64,000 bases of DNA from Helicoverpa zea (taxonomy: Eukaryota; Arthropoda; Insecta; Lepidoptera; Noctuidae), in assembly GCF_022581195.2 (NCBI RefSeq), contig NC_061472.1:7750001-7814000 (forward strand). Reading direction: 5' to 3'. Under the pieces are notes generated by a model. That model was given only the letters and a program-made list of their open reading frames with translations. It was not told the origin of the DNA and did no database searches. A program made the translations under genes and the position numbers. This document shows, one piece after another, positions 21,020-31,486 of the stretch; positions within the stretch are counted from its first letter, which is position 1; each line of letters opens with the position of its first letter.

Positions 21020-22384
21020 AAAGACAATCGACTGTGAAAAACGCATCAGAATGCATGGCAGTGTGTGATCCCCTTACCAGTAAGACGGTTCAGTTAGCTA
21101 ATACCTTCAAAGCCAAAGTAGTTATCGGTAGGCTCTGTGAACTAGCCGAGATCGATCTCAGAATATTAATGCCGTCTCAGAGAAACCTAGCTGGAATTGT
21201 CTGTAGTACTTTGATTTATATGATAGGTTGAAATCTATCTACGCCTAGTTCATATTTCTGGATACAATATTGATAGGTAAAGCCATAAGACGTAAGTATT
21301 GTGATTTCTTGATCTTTCTAGCAATGGTTTTGAATCTAGGGTTTACATATAATAGAATGAATTTCTGAAAAAAATAGTGGGGATTGAATTCACGACCTTT
21401 CGACCATCAGGCCGATGCCTCGATCATTGGACTATTGCTGATTATGATGATGACTATTATAGCCTGTCTTCAAAGGAATTATAATTATTGCTTTACGTCT
21501 TGTAGAATTTAAATAGATTACGTATAAACTAAAGACATCATATAATATTACGGAGTTCAGTAAACGTAGGCTTTAAATGCATACAATAATAATAAAACAA
21601 AATGTAACAGATATTTATTTAGATTAAGTCAATTTGTTTAGTACGATTGAAATCTTTCTACACATTTTCTTTGGATTTAATAATTTTAACCATCTTTTAT
21701 TATTGTTTGGATTAAGTTTGTTACCCTTTCACATATAAAATGGAATAGAAATTTCATAAAGCTTATGAACTGGTGAAATAAATTGATACTATTTATCAGT
21801 CTTAGTACTCAGAAAATATGTTTTAAGTATTTTAGTTTTCTAAGAAAGTATGTTTTAAGTATTTTAGTTCTTCATTAATTAATATAATTTAATGGACAAT
21901 ATACAAAACAAAATTTTGGACTCGTTCCAGTTCTTGCACACTAACGGACTTAGCGTTAATATCGTAAGGTGATTGTCATGGGTATACTCGTGACAGTTCC
22001 AAACATTTATTCGATACATCTTTTGTAAAGATAGAAGATGCCGTCTTACTATGCACGACAAATCCGCTTGTGTGAAAATATTGTTAGCTGACTAGTCTAT
22101 GTTGGTTAATTCAGCCTACTAACCGAATCCTGTCGGCCATGTTTTGGCTCTATTCAGGACCTGTCAATACTAGTTTTGGAATTCGGATTGAGTACATGCT
22201 GGTCTAGTTGATGAAGAAAGTTTGCATGTTTGTTCATCAATCATTTGATATAGATTGGGGATTGACCTAGTGTGGAGGTCAATTAAGACTAGATAGGAAA
22301 CTTTTATCTAACTATATTATGTTGTAAGTAAGTTAGCAATCTATTCAGAGAGAGATGAAATAATACGTTACGAGAAGTACTTAT
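21020..22384. other. Non-coding; possible decayed SINE at about 21375-21430
   Basis: No gene is supported. At 21375-21430 the minus strand shows a tRNA-like head (GGCATCGGCCTGATGGTCGA, then GTGAATTCAATCCC with a degenerate B box). The rest holds short random frames only. Confidence 0.4.
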
Positions 22385-22520
22385 TTATATTTCTACTAAT
22401 AATATTACCTCATAAATGTGAAAGTAACCAAATAAATATGTGTGCGTCTTCCAACACAAGGTCTCGAGAAGGTCCTCAAGGAAGATTTCTGGCCGAAGGG
22501 TGTTGTGTACCGCCGGTTTC

Positions 22521-22662
22521 TTCTTCCCAGCAAAAACACATAGGAAGTGGCAAAGGGTGGGCGTTTTGGGGTCTGTCTTATGTAATTTTTTTTTGACGTT
22601 CGAAAAGTGCTGTTTTGTAGCCAAGTTTGATAAAATGAGTTTTGATTTTGATTTTGATTTTT
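22521..22662 (+). mobile_element. Short interspersed repeat, copy A, with GGTTTC TSD
   Basis: Inserted in the ORF1 copy between GCCGGTTTC and GTGGCC, which are adjacent in the intact gene at about 41827-41845 (other strand). GGTTTC is repeated at 22515-22520 and 22663-22668. It starts TTCTTCCCAGCAAAAACACA and ends in four GATTTT-like units. The second copy is at 8861-8990. Confidence 0.88.
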
Positions 22663-22800
22663 GGTTTCGTGGCCGGCTACGTGACACCAGTCAGCGAAAC
22701 ATGACGCCGACACATCGTGTGAATTAGTTTTAATTTTAAGAATATTTTTTATATATTTATAGTATGTTTAAGTTTTTATAGATGTATAGTATTGTATATA

Positions 22801-23164
22801 CAGGAATGAATTTTATCCAGTGCACAAACTTTGTCAACTTATAGTTAAATAAGTTTTATAGATACGTATATTTTTATTATGTCGTGTTTTAGTACAAAAA
22901 AGAAAAGTTATTGATATCGAAAGATGTTTATTTTGTTACCGATTGTACGGCCACAGTCGTCATAGTAAGCAGGCCGGCAACGCGAAACCGGTTTACTGAC
23001 GCGAGCGCTGCTCCAAGCGCGTAAGAATAGTTGGTATCCATATTTTGCTGATTTTAGGGAGGACAAAAGAATAAAAAAAAATGTTTACTAATGATGCAGA
23101 TATGTTCTTTTAATGATTCTGGACCACCAGTTTTTTTTTGCGCACTGCTTAAAATTCATTCCTG
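22801..23164. mobile_element. 364-bp MITE with 23-bp terminal inverted repeats
   Basis: The left end CAGGAATGAATTTTATCCAG(TGC) and the reverse complement of the right end CAGGAATGAATTTTAAGCAG(TGC) differ at two of 23 positions. TA flanks both sides, and the host sequence is continuous in the copy at 41590-41772. The TA target and the CAG start suggest a Tc1/mariner-like driver, but that is a guess. Non-coding. Confidence 0.85.
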
Positions 23165-23390
23165 TATTAATATGGAAAATTTTATGTATTAGTTTATAAG
23201 TATTGATATGTATGATGTATGTGTATTTGTATTTTTATGGGCCCTAGTTGCTTGAAATAAAGGAATAAAAAAAAATCTGTCTGTGTGTCATTTTTCACGC
23301 CAAAACTACAGTACCAATTTCAAATAACTTTGGTACTCAAAGAACCTGAGAAAAGACAGGCTATATCTAGGTGCCACGGGACACGGTTGG

Positions 23391-25095
23391 AACCGCTATT
23401 TTGAAATAAGATTTATTAACTGACTTCCCAAAAAGGGGGAAATTCTCATTTAACTATAGGAATAGGATCCTCGTCCGCATTTTTCTACCCCAACCCATCT
23501 AGTACAGGAACTATCCATGGTTATTTCAAAAGCTTTTGTTCCTTTTTCTTTTAAAGTCGGCACGTGTACACTGGGCTTCTATCGCACCAGCAACTGTGTG
23601 GTCACGTTCCGGCTTAAATCGAGTTATATTCCTTTCTGTGGGTCTTGATGAGTTAATTCTATCTCTATAGAACAGTTTAATGTAGTTTAGTTTCCTTATG
23701 GTTCGGTTATTCGACAACCTATTGTTGCTTGTTTTGGTACGACTGTAATTCAAATTTATTTAAAAAATGGCAAGTAACATTTTAAATAAATTAATAGTCA
23801 AAAAAGAAAATTATTTCAGTTCATAAAAATCAAAGTGCGGGGACACAGGTGTGAGCATATTTCATGCTCACTTTTTGCTCAAATATGAGTACCTACCTTA
23901 TTCAGTTCAGTTCGTTCGACAGTGATACTAACAAATCAGCCAGTTATGAATCTATCCTTTCTTTTGATGCCAACATTATTATGAAATATACGAAACAGTC
24001 CTTTGAATAGGAAACTATAAAACCCTTATTGTAATTTGTCAGTCCCTTGTCGCCTCAACGAAATAAATAGTCGTTGGTATACAAGTTGTTTCATAAATCA
24101 CTTGGGATACCCTACAGGTTGACTTTTGATGCCTGATTTTATATTTATTTGGGTTTCTAAGGTGGTAAATATGACAAATGTATTATCATAAACGTAATAA
24201 ATCAAGGTGAGAAGAATTTGTAGGTACCTAAAATAAATCATGACATTCTTTTCATGTGAAAGGTGAAAGAGTTATGAAAGGGGAGTAGCTACTATAGTAA
24301 GTATATTGCTTTGCAAAGGTGACAGGTGTCACTATGAATAAAGCCTATGGATATTTTATTATGAAAAAACAATATGAGTATGATAACGTCTATTATGTTA
24401 GTAAAAACAATAAAATCATCTGTATTGTAATATGCATGCAAATAATAATATAGAGATGTGAAAAATAAAACTAAATTAATACGAATACCAGAGAGGCAGG
24501 CATAAAATAGAATTCATGATATTTCCAGCTTTTTTATCAAAAATTGATTTGTCAATTTCTAGGTAGTTACCGAATAATAGATACCGGTTTTAATAGAACT
24601 TTAGTTATGCTGATTATAATTATTTTATAACTATGTACGAGTACCTACTACAACGAGTATTACTACATGATTCAAAAGTAACTCCAAATGATTGATACAA
24701 CCGACCCGTAGTGTCAATTAAACCGAGCTTCTCTTGAGAATGCCCAGTAAAGGGGACGCAAGGGGGTGGGGGAAACACGTGTCACGTATCGGTTGGTATT
24801 GCATATTGCATATTAGTCGACCAAGTATTCCCATTTGAGTATTGATGCACGTGCTTGTTGATTGGTACCTGATTTCTATTGGTACCGATTTTGTTGAATA
24901 GTTTTGGTGTCAAATCTGAAATTGTTTATTATTTATTTGATATAATTTTTTGCACAAACGCGAGCTTAATATGGAGTTGAGTTCTCTTACAGCAAACCTC
25001 AAAATGACAGAACAGTTATAAGTATTTGCGATTTAAAGCCTGGGCGTAAAATACCTCAAATCGCCAACTCACATTGAACAAGACTGTTTAGCGCT
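23391..25095. other. Non-coding, nothing recognised
   Basis: Includes short frames without domains (23526-23753 minus). TGACTTCCCAAAAAGGGGG at about 23412 resembles dispersed moth DNA. GCGCT at 25091-25095 is the target duplication of the BEL element that follows. Confidence 0.45.
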
Positions 25096-25312
25096 TGTTG
25101 AGAGAAATGAAAGGCTCAACTGAATACTGTAACAAATATTGTATATTAATAAAAGGCACTGTGCGTATGTCGAGCGGTAAGGCGCATGCCGCTGCGCTGC
25201 CTGTGGCCGAATGTTCTCGGCGCCGCCGTCCGTCGCTCGCGCTGGCCGCCGTGGTCCCCCCGCGCCCCGCTGTACTCGATGCGTTCCGTTGCACTGCGTT
25301 TGGGCGCGTTCA
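25096..25312 (-). repeat. BEL 3' LTR
   Basis: 217 bp, identical by eye to 31487-31703. Very GC-rich in the central part (CTCGGCGCCGCCGTCCGTCG). Open frames within it are shadows of the GC-rich sequence. Confidence 0.95.
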
Positions 25313-25325
25313 TCCTCCGGGCCGT
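25313..25325 (-). promoter_or_regulatory. BEL polypurine tract (weak)
   Basis: On the minus strand CCCGGAGGA lies directly before the 3' LTR, where plus-strand DNA synthesis would be primed. It is short, so the exact limits are uncertain. Confidence 0.5.
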
Positions 25326-25334
25326 TGAATGTAT

Positions 25335-28300
25335 TCAACCTTGGTGCACCGGTAAGGGGCACAATTTATTAATTGCCCTTTTGATTGTGCCGGTGGAAGT
25401 GTAGATATCCGCCACCCTGGAGATCCCGTCGCCTCCGGGGTAAAGTTTGGTGACGCGACCCATGCGCCAGTGGAGAGGCATTAAGTTGTCTTCCTTCAGG
25501 ATGACGAGGTCCCCGACATCGATGGTTGAGGTGCCCCTTCTCCACTTCGCCCGGTTCTGAAGCTCCGCCATGTACTCCATCCGCCACCTCTCCCAAAAGG
25601 CCTGTCTCAGCTGCTCGAGGGCTTTGTATCTGTTGGTTTTACAGTTCTGGGCGGGCGCTGAAGGCACTGACATCAGCGGCCGTCCGATTAGAAAGTGCCC
25701 GGGGGTTAAAGGAGTGGTATCCATGGGATCTGATGACAGAGGGGAAAGGGGTCTGGAGTTAAGAATTGCCTCTATTTGGGTGAAGAGCGTCCCTAATTCT
25801 TCAAATGTGAGTGAGGCATTGCCTACAACACGTTTAAGATGAAATTTTGCGGATTTTACACCGGCCTCCCAAATCCCACCAAAATGTGGAGAGTATGCGG
25901 GTATAAATTTGAATTTAATTGCCTCGTTGGCTGCATAGTCTGATACCGCCTGAACGCTGGACTGTATAACCCTACCCAACTCATTGTCAGCGCCAACGAA
26001 GTTCTTTCCGTTGTCACAATGTATAGAATAAGGCTTGCCACGACGCGACACAAATCTACGCAGACATGATATGAAGGCTTCGGTTGTTAAATCACTCACA
26101 GCTTCTAAATGTATGGCTTTAGTTACTAAACATACAAATACACATAAATAAGCCTTACTGATACGGTTACCTCTACCCTTTTTGGAGGAAATCATAAAAG
26201 GTCCAGCAAAGTCAATTCCACAAGAATTAAATGGAAAGTCTGGGTTGACTCTAACACTTGGTAAGTCACCCATTAAAGGTTGTGCAGTTTGACCTTTCAT
26301 TCTAGTGCAAACTACACACTGCCTAACTATAGTGCGGGCTAAGACCCTACCACCTAGTGGCCAAAATCTCTCACGTACTGATGCCAGGAGCAACTGTGGA
26401 CCTGCATGCATAAGATGTAAATGCTCATATCTCATCAAAAGTTTAGTAAAGTGGTGTTTAGAGTCCAGTAAAATAGGGTGTTTTTTGTCATACTGACAAT
26501 CAGACTGTCTTAGTCTGCCACCTACTCTAATTAAACCATTAGTATCTAAAATAGGATTTAAGGGTAACAACTTACTTTTGTGATGCAGTTTTATTCCCTC
26601 TTTAATGTGCTTTATGTCCTTTGCAAACGATTCTGATTGGCTAACCTTAAGTAATAGTGTTAAAGAGTTCTCCAGTTCATTAGCTTGTAAAGGTCCATTT
26701 AATTTTGACACTTTTTTACAATTATTAATAAAGCGTAAAACATATGCGTAAATTCTTTTAAGTCTACTGTAACTAGAATACCTTTCAAATTGTACTAAAT
26801 TATTTTTAGTTATTTCTACATCTGAGACTAATACTTTGACCTCTGGTAAGTTTTGAATTATAGTGTTAGGTTGAATAGGCCAATAACCTTCTTCCTGCTT
26901 TAGGAATGAAGGACCTTCCCACCACAAAGATGATGACTGTAAATGCTGTGGGTCAATGCCCCTTGAAGCTAAATCTGCAGGGTTAAAGTTGGTTGGAACA
27001 TGCTTCCATATAAACGCTTTGGTCATATCATTAATTCTATTGACTCTATTACGTACAAACGTTTGTAAGACTTTATTTTTAGTTTTAAGCCAACCAAGTA
27101 CAACTGTGGAATCAGTCCACATATATTGTTTTGTAATATTACATGGTACATTTTGTAATACTTTCTCACTAAGTTGAGCACCTAAGAGAGCTGCACATAA
27201 CTCTAACCGTGGGATAGTGAGTTCTTTAATTGGAGCAACTCTAGTTTTTGCACACAATAATTTAACTGTAATATTATGTTTACTATCTTGGGAACGTAAA
27301 TAAACACATGCTCCATATGCTTGCTGACTTGCATCTACAAAGCAATGTAACTCCGCTGACTGGGTTTCCAGGTTTCCACCCAATACATACCGGGGTATTG
27401 TAATATTAGAAAAATGATGTAAATTTTGTATGAAATTAAACCAATTTTTTGCATAAGGCTCAGGTACGGGATCATCCCAATCTAATTTTGCAATCCACAA
27501 TTGCTGGAGTAAAATTTTAGCTTTAATTACACAACAACTAACTAACCCCAGGGGATCAAAAACTTTACATGTGGTGGAAATAATCACACGTTTGGTAACC
27601 TTTGAAGCCAACTCAATATCATTAGGAAAATGCAGCTCATCAGCCATTGGTGACCATTTCAGACCTAAGACATTAGCGTTGTCATGAAAGTCAAGACAAT
27701 TAGATGATGATTCTGATTTGTCACTAAGTATATGAGAGTTAGTTCTAAATTTTCGTAGAGGGAAACATGCTGAATTTAATATTTCAGTAACATTTGAATA
27801 AATATATTTTAATTCCTCTTCTGTAGAGGCCCCTGTATTTAAATCATCGATGTAGAAATCATTTTTAATGACATTTGCAATAATTTTATCCTGACATTTA
27901 TCAGCCAGCTCAACTAAACACCTTGTAGCTAAGAAGGGGGCTGAAGCCATCCCATATGTTAAAGTGTTGAGCTGTAAAATTTTTAAAGGTTGATTGGTTT
28001 GGTCCCTCCACAAAATTAGCTGAAGGTGCCGCTGTGATTTATTCAAAATCACTTGACGGAACATTTTTTCGACATCTCCAGTTAAAACAAATTTATGTAC
28101 CCTAAAACGAATAAGAATAGATATTAAGTCGTTCTGTACTGTTGGGCCAATAGCCTGTATATCGTTCAGAGATTTCCCTGAACTTGTTTTAACCGAAGCA
28201 TCAAAGACTACTCTCAGTTTGGTGGTATCATGTTGTTCCCGAATTACACAATGATGCGGTAAGTAACAACCGAACTTAGGCCTTTCTATTTCGCTTAAAT

Positions 28301-28352
28301 GCCCTACTGTATTCTTGTATAAATTCACTATATTGTTTCTTAAGCTTCTCAT
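25335..28352 (-). CDS. pol: BEL/Pao pol: RT, RNase H, integrase (1005 codons)
   Basis: Reverse transcriptase with D93 in TGDVEKMF and the YIDD box at 167-170. RNase H acidic residues D340, E384, D414 and D460. Integrase with an H/H...C679-C682 zinc site and the catalytic triad D714, D780, E829. The C-terminal DUF5641-like domain (GDLVILKEDN, LHWRMGRV) runs to the stop 22 bp before the LTR. The first ATG is only formal: the real N-terminus joins the gag-protease frame, since BEL elements normally encode one polyprotein. The frames overlap by 77 bp and the switch must fall near 28308-28314. All catalytic residues are kept. Confidence 0.93.
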   Translation of the reverse strand: MRSLRNNIVNLYKNTVGHLSEIERPKFGCYLPHHCVIREQHDTTKLRVVFDASVKTSSGKSLNDIQAIGPTVQNDLISILIRFRVHKFVLTGDVEKMFRQVILNKSQRHLQLILWRDQTNQPLKILQLNTLTYGMASAPFLATRCLVELADKCQDKIIANVIKNDFYIDDLNTGASTEEELKYIYSNVTEILNSACFPLRKFRTNSHILSDKSESSSNCLDFHDNANVLGLKWSPMADELHFPNDIELASKVTKRVIISTTCKVFDPLGLVSCCVIKAKILLQQLWIAKLDWDDPVPEPYAKNWFNFIQNLHHFSNITIPRYVLGGNLETQSAELHCFVDASQQAYGACVYLRSQDSKHNITVKLLCAKTRVAPIKELTIPRLELCAALLGAQLSEKVLQNVPCNITKQYMWTDSTVVLGWLKTKNKVLQTFVRNRVNRINDMTKAFIWKHVPTNFNPADLASRGIDPQHLQSSSLWWEGPSFLKQEEGYWPIQPNTIIQNLPEVKVLVSDVEITKNNLVQFERYSSYSRLKRIYAYVLRFINNCKKVSKLNGPLQANELENSLTLLLKVSQSESFAKDIKHIKEGIKLHHKSKLLPLNPILDTNGLIRVGGRLRQSDCQYDKKHPILLDSKHHFTKLLMRYEHLHLMHAGPQLLLASVRERFWPLGGRVLARTIVRQCVVCTRMKGQTAQPLMGDLPSVRVNPDFPFNSCGIDFAGPFMISSKKGRGNRISKAYLCVFVCLVTKAIHLEAVSDLTTEAFISCLRRFVSRRGKPYSIHCDNGKNFVGADNELGRVIQSSVQAVSDYAANEAIKFKFIPAYSPHFGGIWEAGVKSAKFHLKRVVGNASLTFEELGTLFTQIEAILNSRPLSPLSSDPMDTTPLTPGHFLIGRPLMSVPSAPAQNCKTNRYKALEQLRQAFWERWRMEYMAELQNRAKWRRGTSTIDVGDLVILKEDNLMPLHWRMGRVTKLYPGGDGISRVADIYTSTGTIKRAINKLCPLPVHQG

Positions 28353-30489
28353 TTTTATTTAATTTCTTTTCTAGGTTCAAGAAACGTTTAACTGCTGTAG
28401 GAAATGAATTTCCAAGTGCCTGCTCCGGGGCTTCCGTAAGTGGCATCATTACAGAAAATCTGCCATCTGTTAAACGACAAGTGTTTTTATTAAAATGAGA
28501 TTCACAATACTGTTCATCAACTGAATAATTATTATTAGAGTCTGTAGGCAATTCTTCTACCTCCCAGAACCCTTTAACTAAATTATGAAGGTCTTGAAGC
28601 GACCCTAATTTATTATTTTTAACTAAATTACAATGTACATTTTGGTTAAAATAAGTTGTACCTATGGGGCCAGCAACTAACCAACCTAGGCTACTCTCCT
28701 GCAATACAGGTTTGTTTAATCCTAACACTATTCTATTATTATTTACAATATCAAAAAAGTGGTCCGCACCAATTAATATATCAACTTCAGCTGGCACATA
28801 AAACAAAGGGTCTGCCAGTACTACCCCAATGGGCAACCCCAAGTGTTCAGCATCCACCTGAACACCAGGTAAGTTCCCTGTAATTTTAGGAATTACCAGA
28901 CAATTAACACTTTTATTAAATGAACTAACCCTAGACTTAATTTTTATATTACAATATTCTTTAATTTTACAAGCTGCATTGTTTATCCCATTAACATTAA
29001 AAGAATTAATTTGTGTAGCTTGTAACCCTAACCTTTCCTTCAGGTTATTTGTTATAAATGATGACTGGCTACCAGTATCCAACAACACACGCACAAGCTG
29101 AGTATTATTGTTGTGTATATTAACTACTTCAACTTGTGCAGTACATAACAAAACATGGCCTGGTGAATGAGCTGACAAACTAACAGGAATAGTTGGTGGC
29201 TGAGTGGATTCTGTACTTTCTGTGGCTATGTTAGTAATTGTACTGTTGCTATGTAACAATGAATTATGTTTTTCATTACAAGACCGGCAAAAACTATTCA
29301 ATTTACATTCTGAATTGTTGTGATCACTACGAAGACAGTTGATACACAGGTTATGCTTAGCCACTTCTAACAGCCTATCCTTTAAGCTCAAAGCCTTGAA
29401 TTTATTACATTTATGTACATAATGCGCTTTATTACAGATAACACATGTTTTTGTTTTTGAATCAGGCAATGTAGTTGTTAATGATTTAATAGACTTATTA
29501 TCCTTACTATGAGTAGAGTTTTTATTTTCATAATACCTACTACCATTAGCAGTCTCCAAGACATTTGCTCTATTATCTAAAAACTTTATAAATTCTTCAA
29601 GAGAAGGTAGGTGACTTAAATGACCTTTGTGTTCTTCCCATTTACTTTTAGTTCTAGGGTCTAACTTGGCTGACACCAAGAATATAACTAAAGGATCCCA
29701 ACCAGTTGTAGATATGTCTAATATATTTAAAGAATGTAAATTTTTTTGAATTTGATCCATCACATATCTTAGCGCTTTAAAAGATTCCTTTTGGATTGGA
29801 TTGATATTAGTTAATGCCTGTAAGTGATTATTTATAAGAATATTTTTGTTATTAAACCTATCACATAAAGACTTCCATGCAACTTGATAGTTTGCAGCGG
29901 TAAAGTCTATGGACCTAACTATATTACAAGCGCTACCGACTAATGAATTTCTTAAATAATGAAATTTATTTATTAATGGTATGGACTCATTATTATTTAT
30001 TAAAGAATCAAATGTGTCTCTGTACTCTAACCACTTAGAATAGTTGCCATCAAATGTAGGCAAATTAATAGTTGGTAATTTGACAGAATTGTTCATTTTA
30101 CTACAACTTGAATGAAATGACTCAGACTTATTTTCTTTACTACTTTCTGACTTTAAACTTATCAATTCTTGTGTAAAAGAAATCATGGAATAAAATTCAC
30201 TTTCTGTAGAGTCTCGCTCTAACATTTGTTGATCTAAATTTTGATCAATTTCTTCTATTTGAGATTGAACACTATCAAATTTAGACAATAACTCTTGTAG
30301 CTGTGTGAGTCGCAAAGATAGCTCTCTCACTTCTAAAGGACTAAGGCTAGAGGCTTTACTACCAATTTGGTATTTATCAATAAACTGTTTGAATATAGTA
30401 AGTCTACTACGTATTCCACCACGTCTACGGACCAACAATTTCAAGTCTGTACTCTCCCCATAGGGAGAGGCAACCGTATCTTGCGCCAT
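28276..30489 (-). CDS. gag: BEL/Pao gag and aspartic protease (737 codons)
   Basis: Starts MAQDTVASPYGES. A coiled-coil-like N-terminal part (50-110) is followed by a DUF1759 gag domain (about 135-310, with LPTFDGNYSKWLEYRDTF). Three cysteine/histidine knuckles lie at 349-361, 382-395 and 401-413. The aspartic protease has its catalytic D471 in LLDTGS. The frame continues into the linker that normally leads to RT and then stops at 28276, in a register other than that of pol. The product would be a capsid precursor plus protease in the cytoplasm. Confidence 0.92.
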   Translation of the reverse strand: MAQDTVASPYGESTDLKLLVRRRGGIRSRLTIFKQFIDKYQIGSKASSLSPLEVRELSLRLTQLQELLSKFDSVQSQIEEIDQNLDQQMLERDSTESEFYSMISFTQELISLKSESSKENKSESFHSSCSKMNNSVKLPTINLPTFDGNYSKWLEYRDTFDSLINNNESIPLINKFHYLRNSLVGSACNIVRSIDFTAANYQVAWKSLCDRFNNKNILINNHLQALTNINPIQKESFKALRYVMDQIQKNLHSLNILDISTTGWDPLVIFLVSAKLDPRTKSKWEEHKGHLSHLPSLEEFIKFLDNRANVLETANGSRYYENKNSTHSKDNKSIKSLTTTLPDSKTKTCVICNKAHYVHKCNKFKALSLKDRLLEVAKHNLCINCLRSDHNNSECKLNSFCRSCNEKHNSLLHSNSTITNIATESTESTQPPTIPVSLSAHSPGHVLLCTAQVEVVNIHNNNTQLVRVLLDTGSQSSFITNNLKERLGLQATQINSFNVNGINNAACKIKEYCNIKIKSRVSSFNKSVNCLVIPKITGNLPGVQVDAEHLGLPIGVVLADPLFYVPAEVDILIGADHFFDIVNNNRIVLGLNKPVLQESSLGWLVAGPIGTTYFNQNVHCNLVKNNKLGSLQDLHNLVKGFWEVEELPTDSNNNYSVDEQYCESHFNKNTCRLTDGRFSVMMPLTEAPEQALGNSFPTAVKRFLNLEKKLNKNEKLKKQYSEFIQEYSRAFKRNRKA

Positions 30490-31030
30490 GATGAAATAAA
30501 AACACTAGTAAACTACGCACAAACAATGAGTTGAGTAACCCCGTAAAAATAGCCACTTAGTGAAATAAAATGTGCAATCCCACCGGTAACCAATCCAGCA
30601 GTCAGGCGGCACAAACCATGCAGCCGCCGCGAAGCCGTTGCCCGCTGCCGCTGAGCTCGCTAACACAGCACGTCGCAGCAACAGCAGCGCGCACCGGACG
30701 CAGCGAAGCACTGAAGCACGTGGTCACTTAGGTAGCACGTGGGTCGCACGCCAGGAACGCTGGAATGTTCGGCATAATGCTTTGAATTGCATGCAAAATA
30801 CGGAATGTATTATTATTCCGAAGCATATAAGCTAACCTTTGTGGTCAGTAAATAGTTTTAGGTTATTAGAAACCAATGGTATGTTCTCGAACTTCCGAGA
30901 ATTTCATGCGGCGAACATATAAATTTTAGCTTAAGCCGAGCATGGGAGGTACCTAAAATAAAGAGACACCCGCGGCGGCATAAACGCTAACGCCGAAAGA
31001 AACCCATGCACGTGCTAAGAAAATTGCATC

Positions 31031-31245
31031 TGGCCAATTACCGCAAATTGACACAACTGAATAATGAAAATGGAAATTACGTTTGGCCAAGCATTGCCGC
31101 AAATTGACACAAACGGAAAATGAAAAATGAAAATTACGTTTGGCCAAGCATTACCGCAAATTGACACAAACGGGAAAAAGAGAAATGAAAATTACGTTTG
31201 GCCAAGCATTACCGCAAATTGACACAAACAGAAAATAAGAAAAAA
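31031..31245 (-). repeat. 53-58 bp tandem repeat in the BEL leader, 4 copies
   Basis: Units begin TGGCCAA at 31031, 31084, 31141 and 31199 and share CCGCAAATTGACACAA and AAATTACGTT. The last unit is incomplete. Tandem repeats in the leader of LTR elements are common. Confidence 0.88.
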
Positions 31246-31469
31246 CTTGACTCAAGGTTTAAAAGCTAAGACACCAAATAGAGACAAGGAAAATATTGGA
31301 ATGGAAATATTGTAAGGAACGGGCTTACTTCCCATTTTCAACACGGCCACGTGCCCGCCGCTGCCATTGCGCCGACGCCGCCATTGAGCCGCCGTGCCGC
31401 CGATTCCTCGCTCGCAGTGTTATGAGGTGACGAACTCAGCCTTCTGCGTCTTGAATTTTCATTTTCTCA

Positions 31470-31486
31470 TAGCCACGGTCGCCAGA
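31470..31486 (-). promoter_or_regulatory. BEL primer-binding site
   Basis: On the minus strand the LTR is followed by TC and then TGGCGACCGTGGC. TGG is the complement of the CCA end of a tRNA, and TGGCGACCGTG fits the arginine tRNA sites known in insect LTR elements. The exact tRNA is inferred. Confidence 0.75.

Larger units (their letters stand above)
22440..23272 (+). pseudogene. 5'-truncated ORF1-like retrocopy with poly(A)
   Basis: From 22440 the plus strand encodes the C-terminal part of the same protein as 41773-42960 (TQGLEKVLKEDFWPKG, then RGRLRDTSQRN and THRVN stop). The last codons are separated by a 142-bp insertion at 22521-22662. The 3' UTR matches the other copy (AGTATGTTTAAGTTTTTATA, then GGGCCCTAGTTGC and AATAAAGGAATAAA) and holds a 364-bp MITE. 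It ends in AAAAAAAAA. The truncated 5' end and A-tail indicate LINE-type retroposition. Confidence 0.85.
22385..23390 (-). mobile_element. RTE-type repeat split by an ORF1 retrocopy
   Basis: The left part (CATAAATGTGAAAGTAAC, ending near 22428) and the right part (from TCTGTCTGTGTGTC, about 23276) together match the contiguous minus-oriented copy at 57664 (ATAAATGCGAAAGTAACTCT then GTCTGTTACGCTTTCACG). The right part also has GGCTATATCTAGGTGCCACG, the body end of the family. The intervening 0.84 kb is the ORF1 copy below. Confidence 0.6.
30490..31486 (-). other. BEL 5' leader
   Basis: About 1 kb of untranslated leader between the 5' LTR and gag. It includes the primer site and a four-copy tandem repeat. 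The plus frame at 30638-30835 is not credible. The leader would hold packaging signals, which cannot be seen directly. Confidence 0.75.

Noticed and set aside
25095..25404. Plus and minus frames in the BEL LTR
   Set aside because: The LTR is GC-rich and the same frames recur in the second LTR; no protein family.
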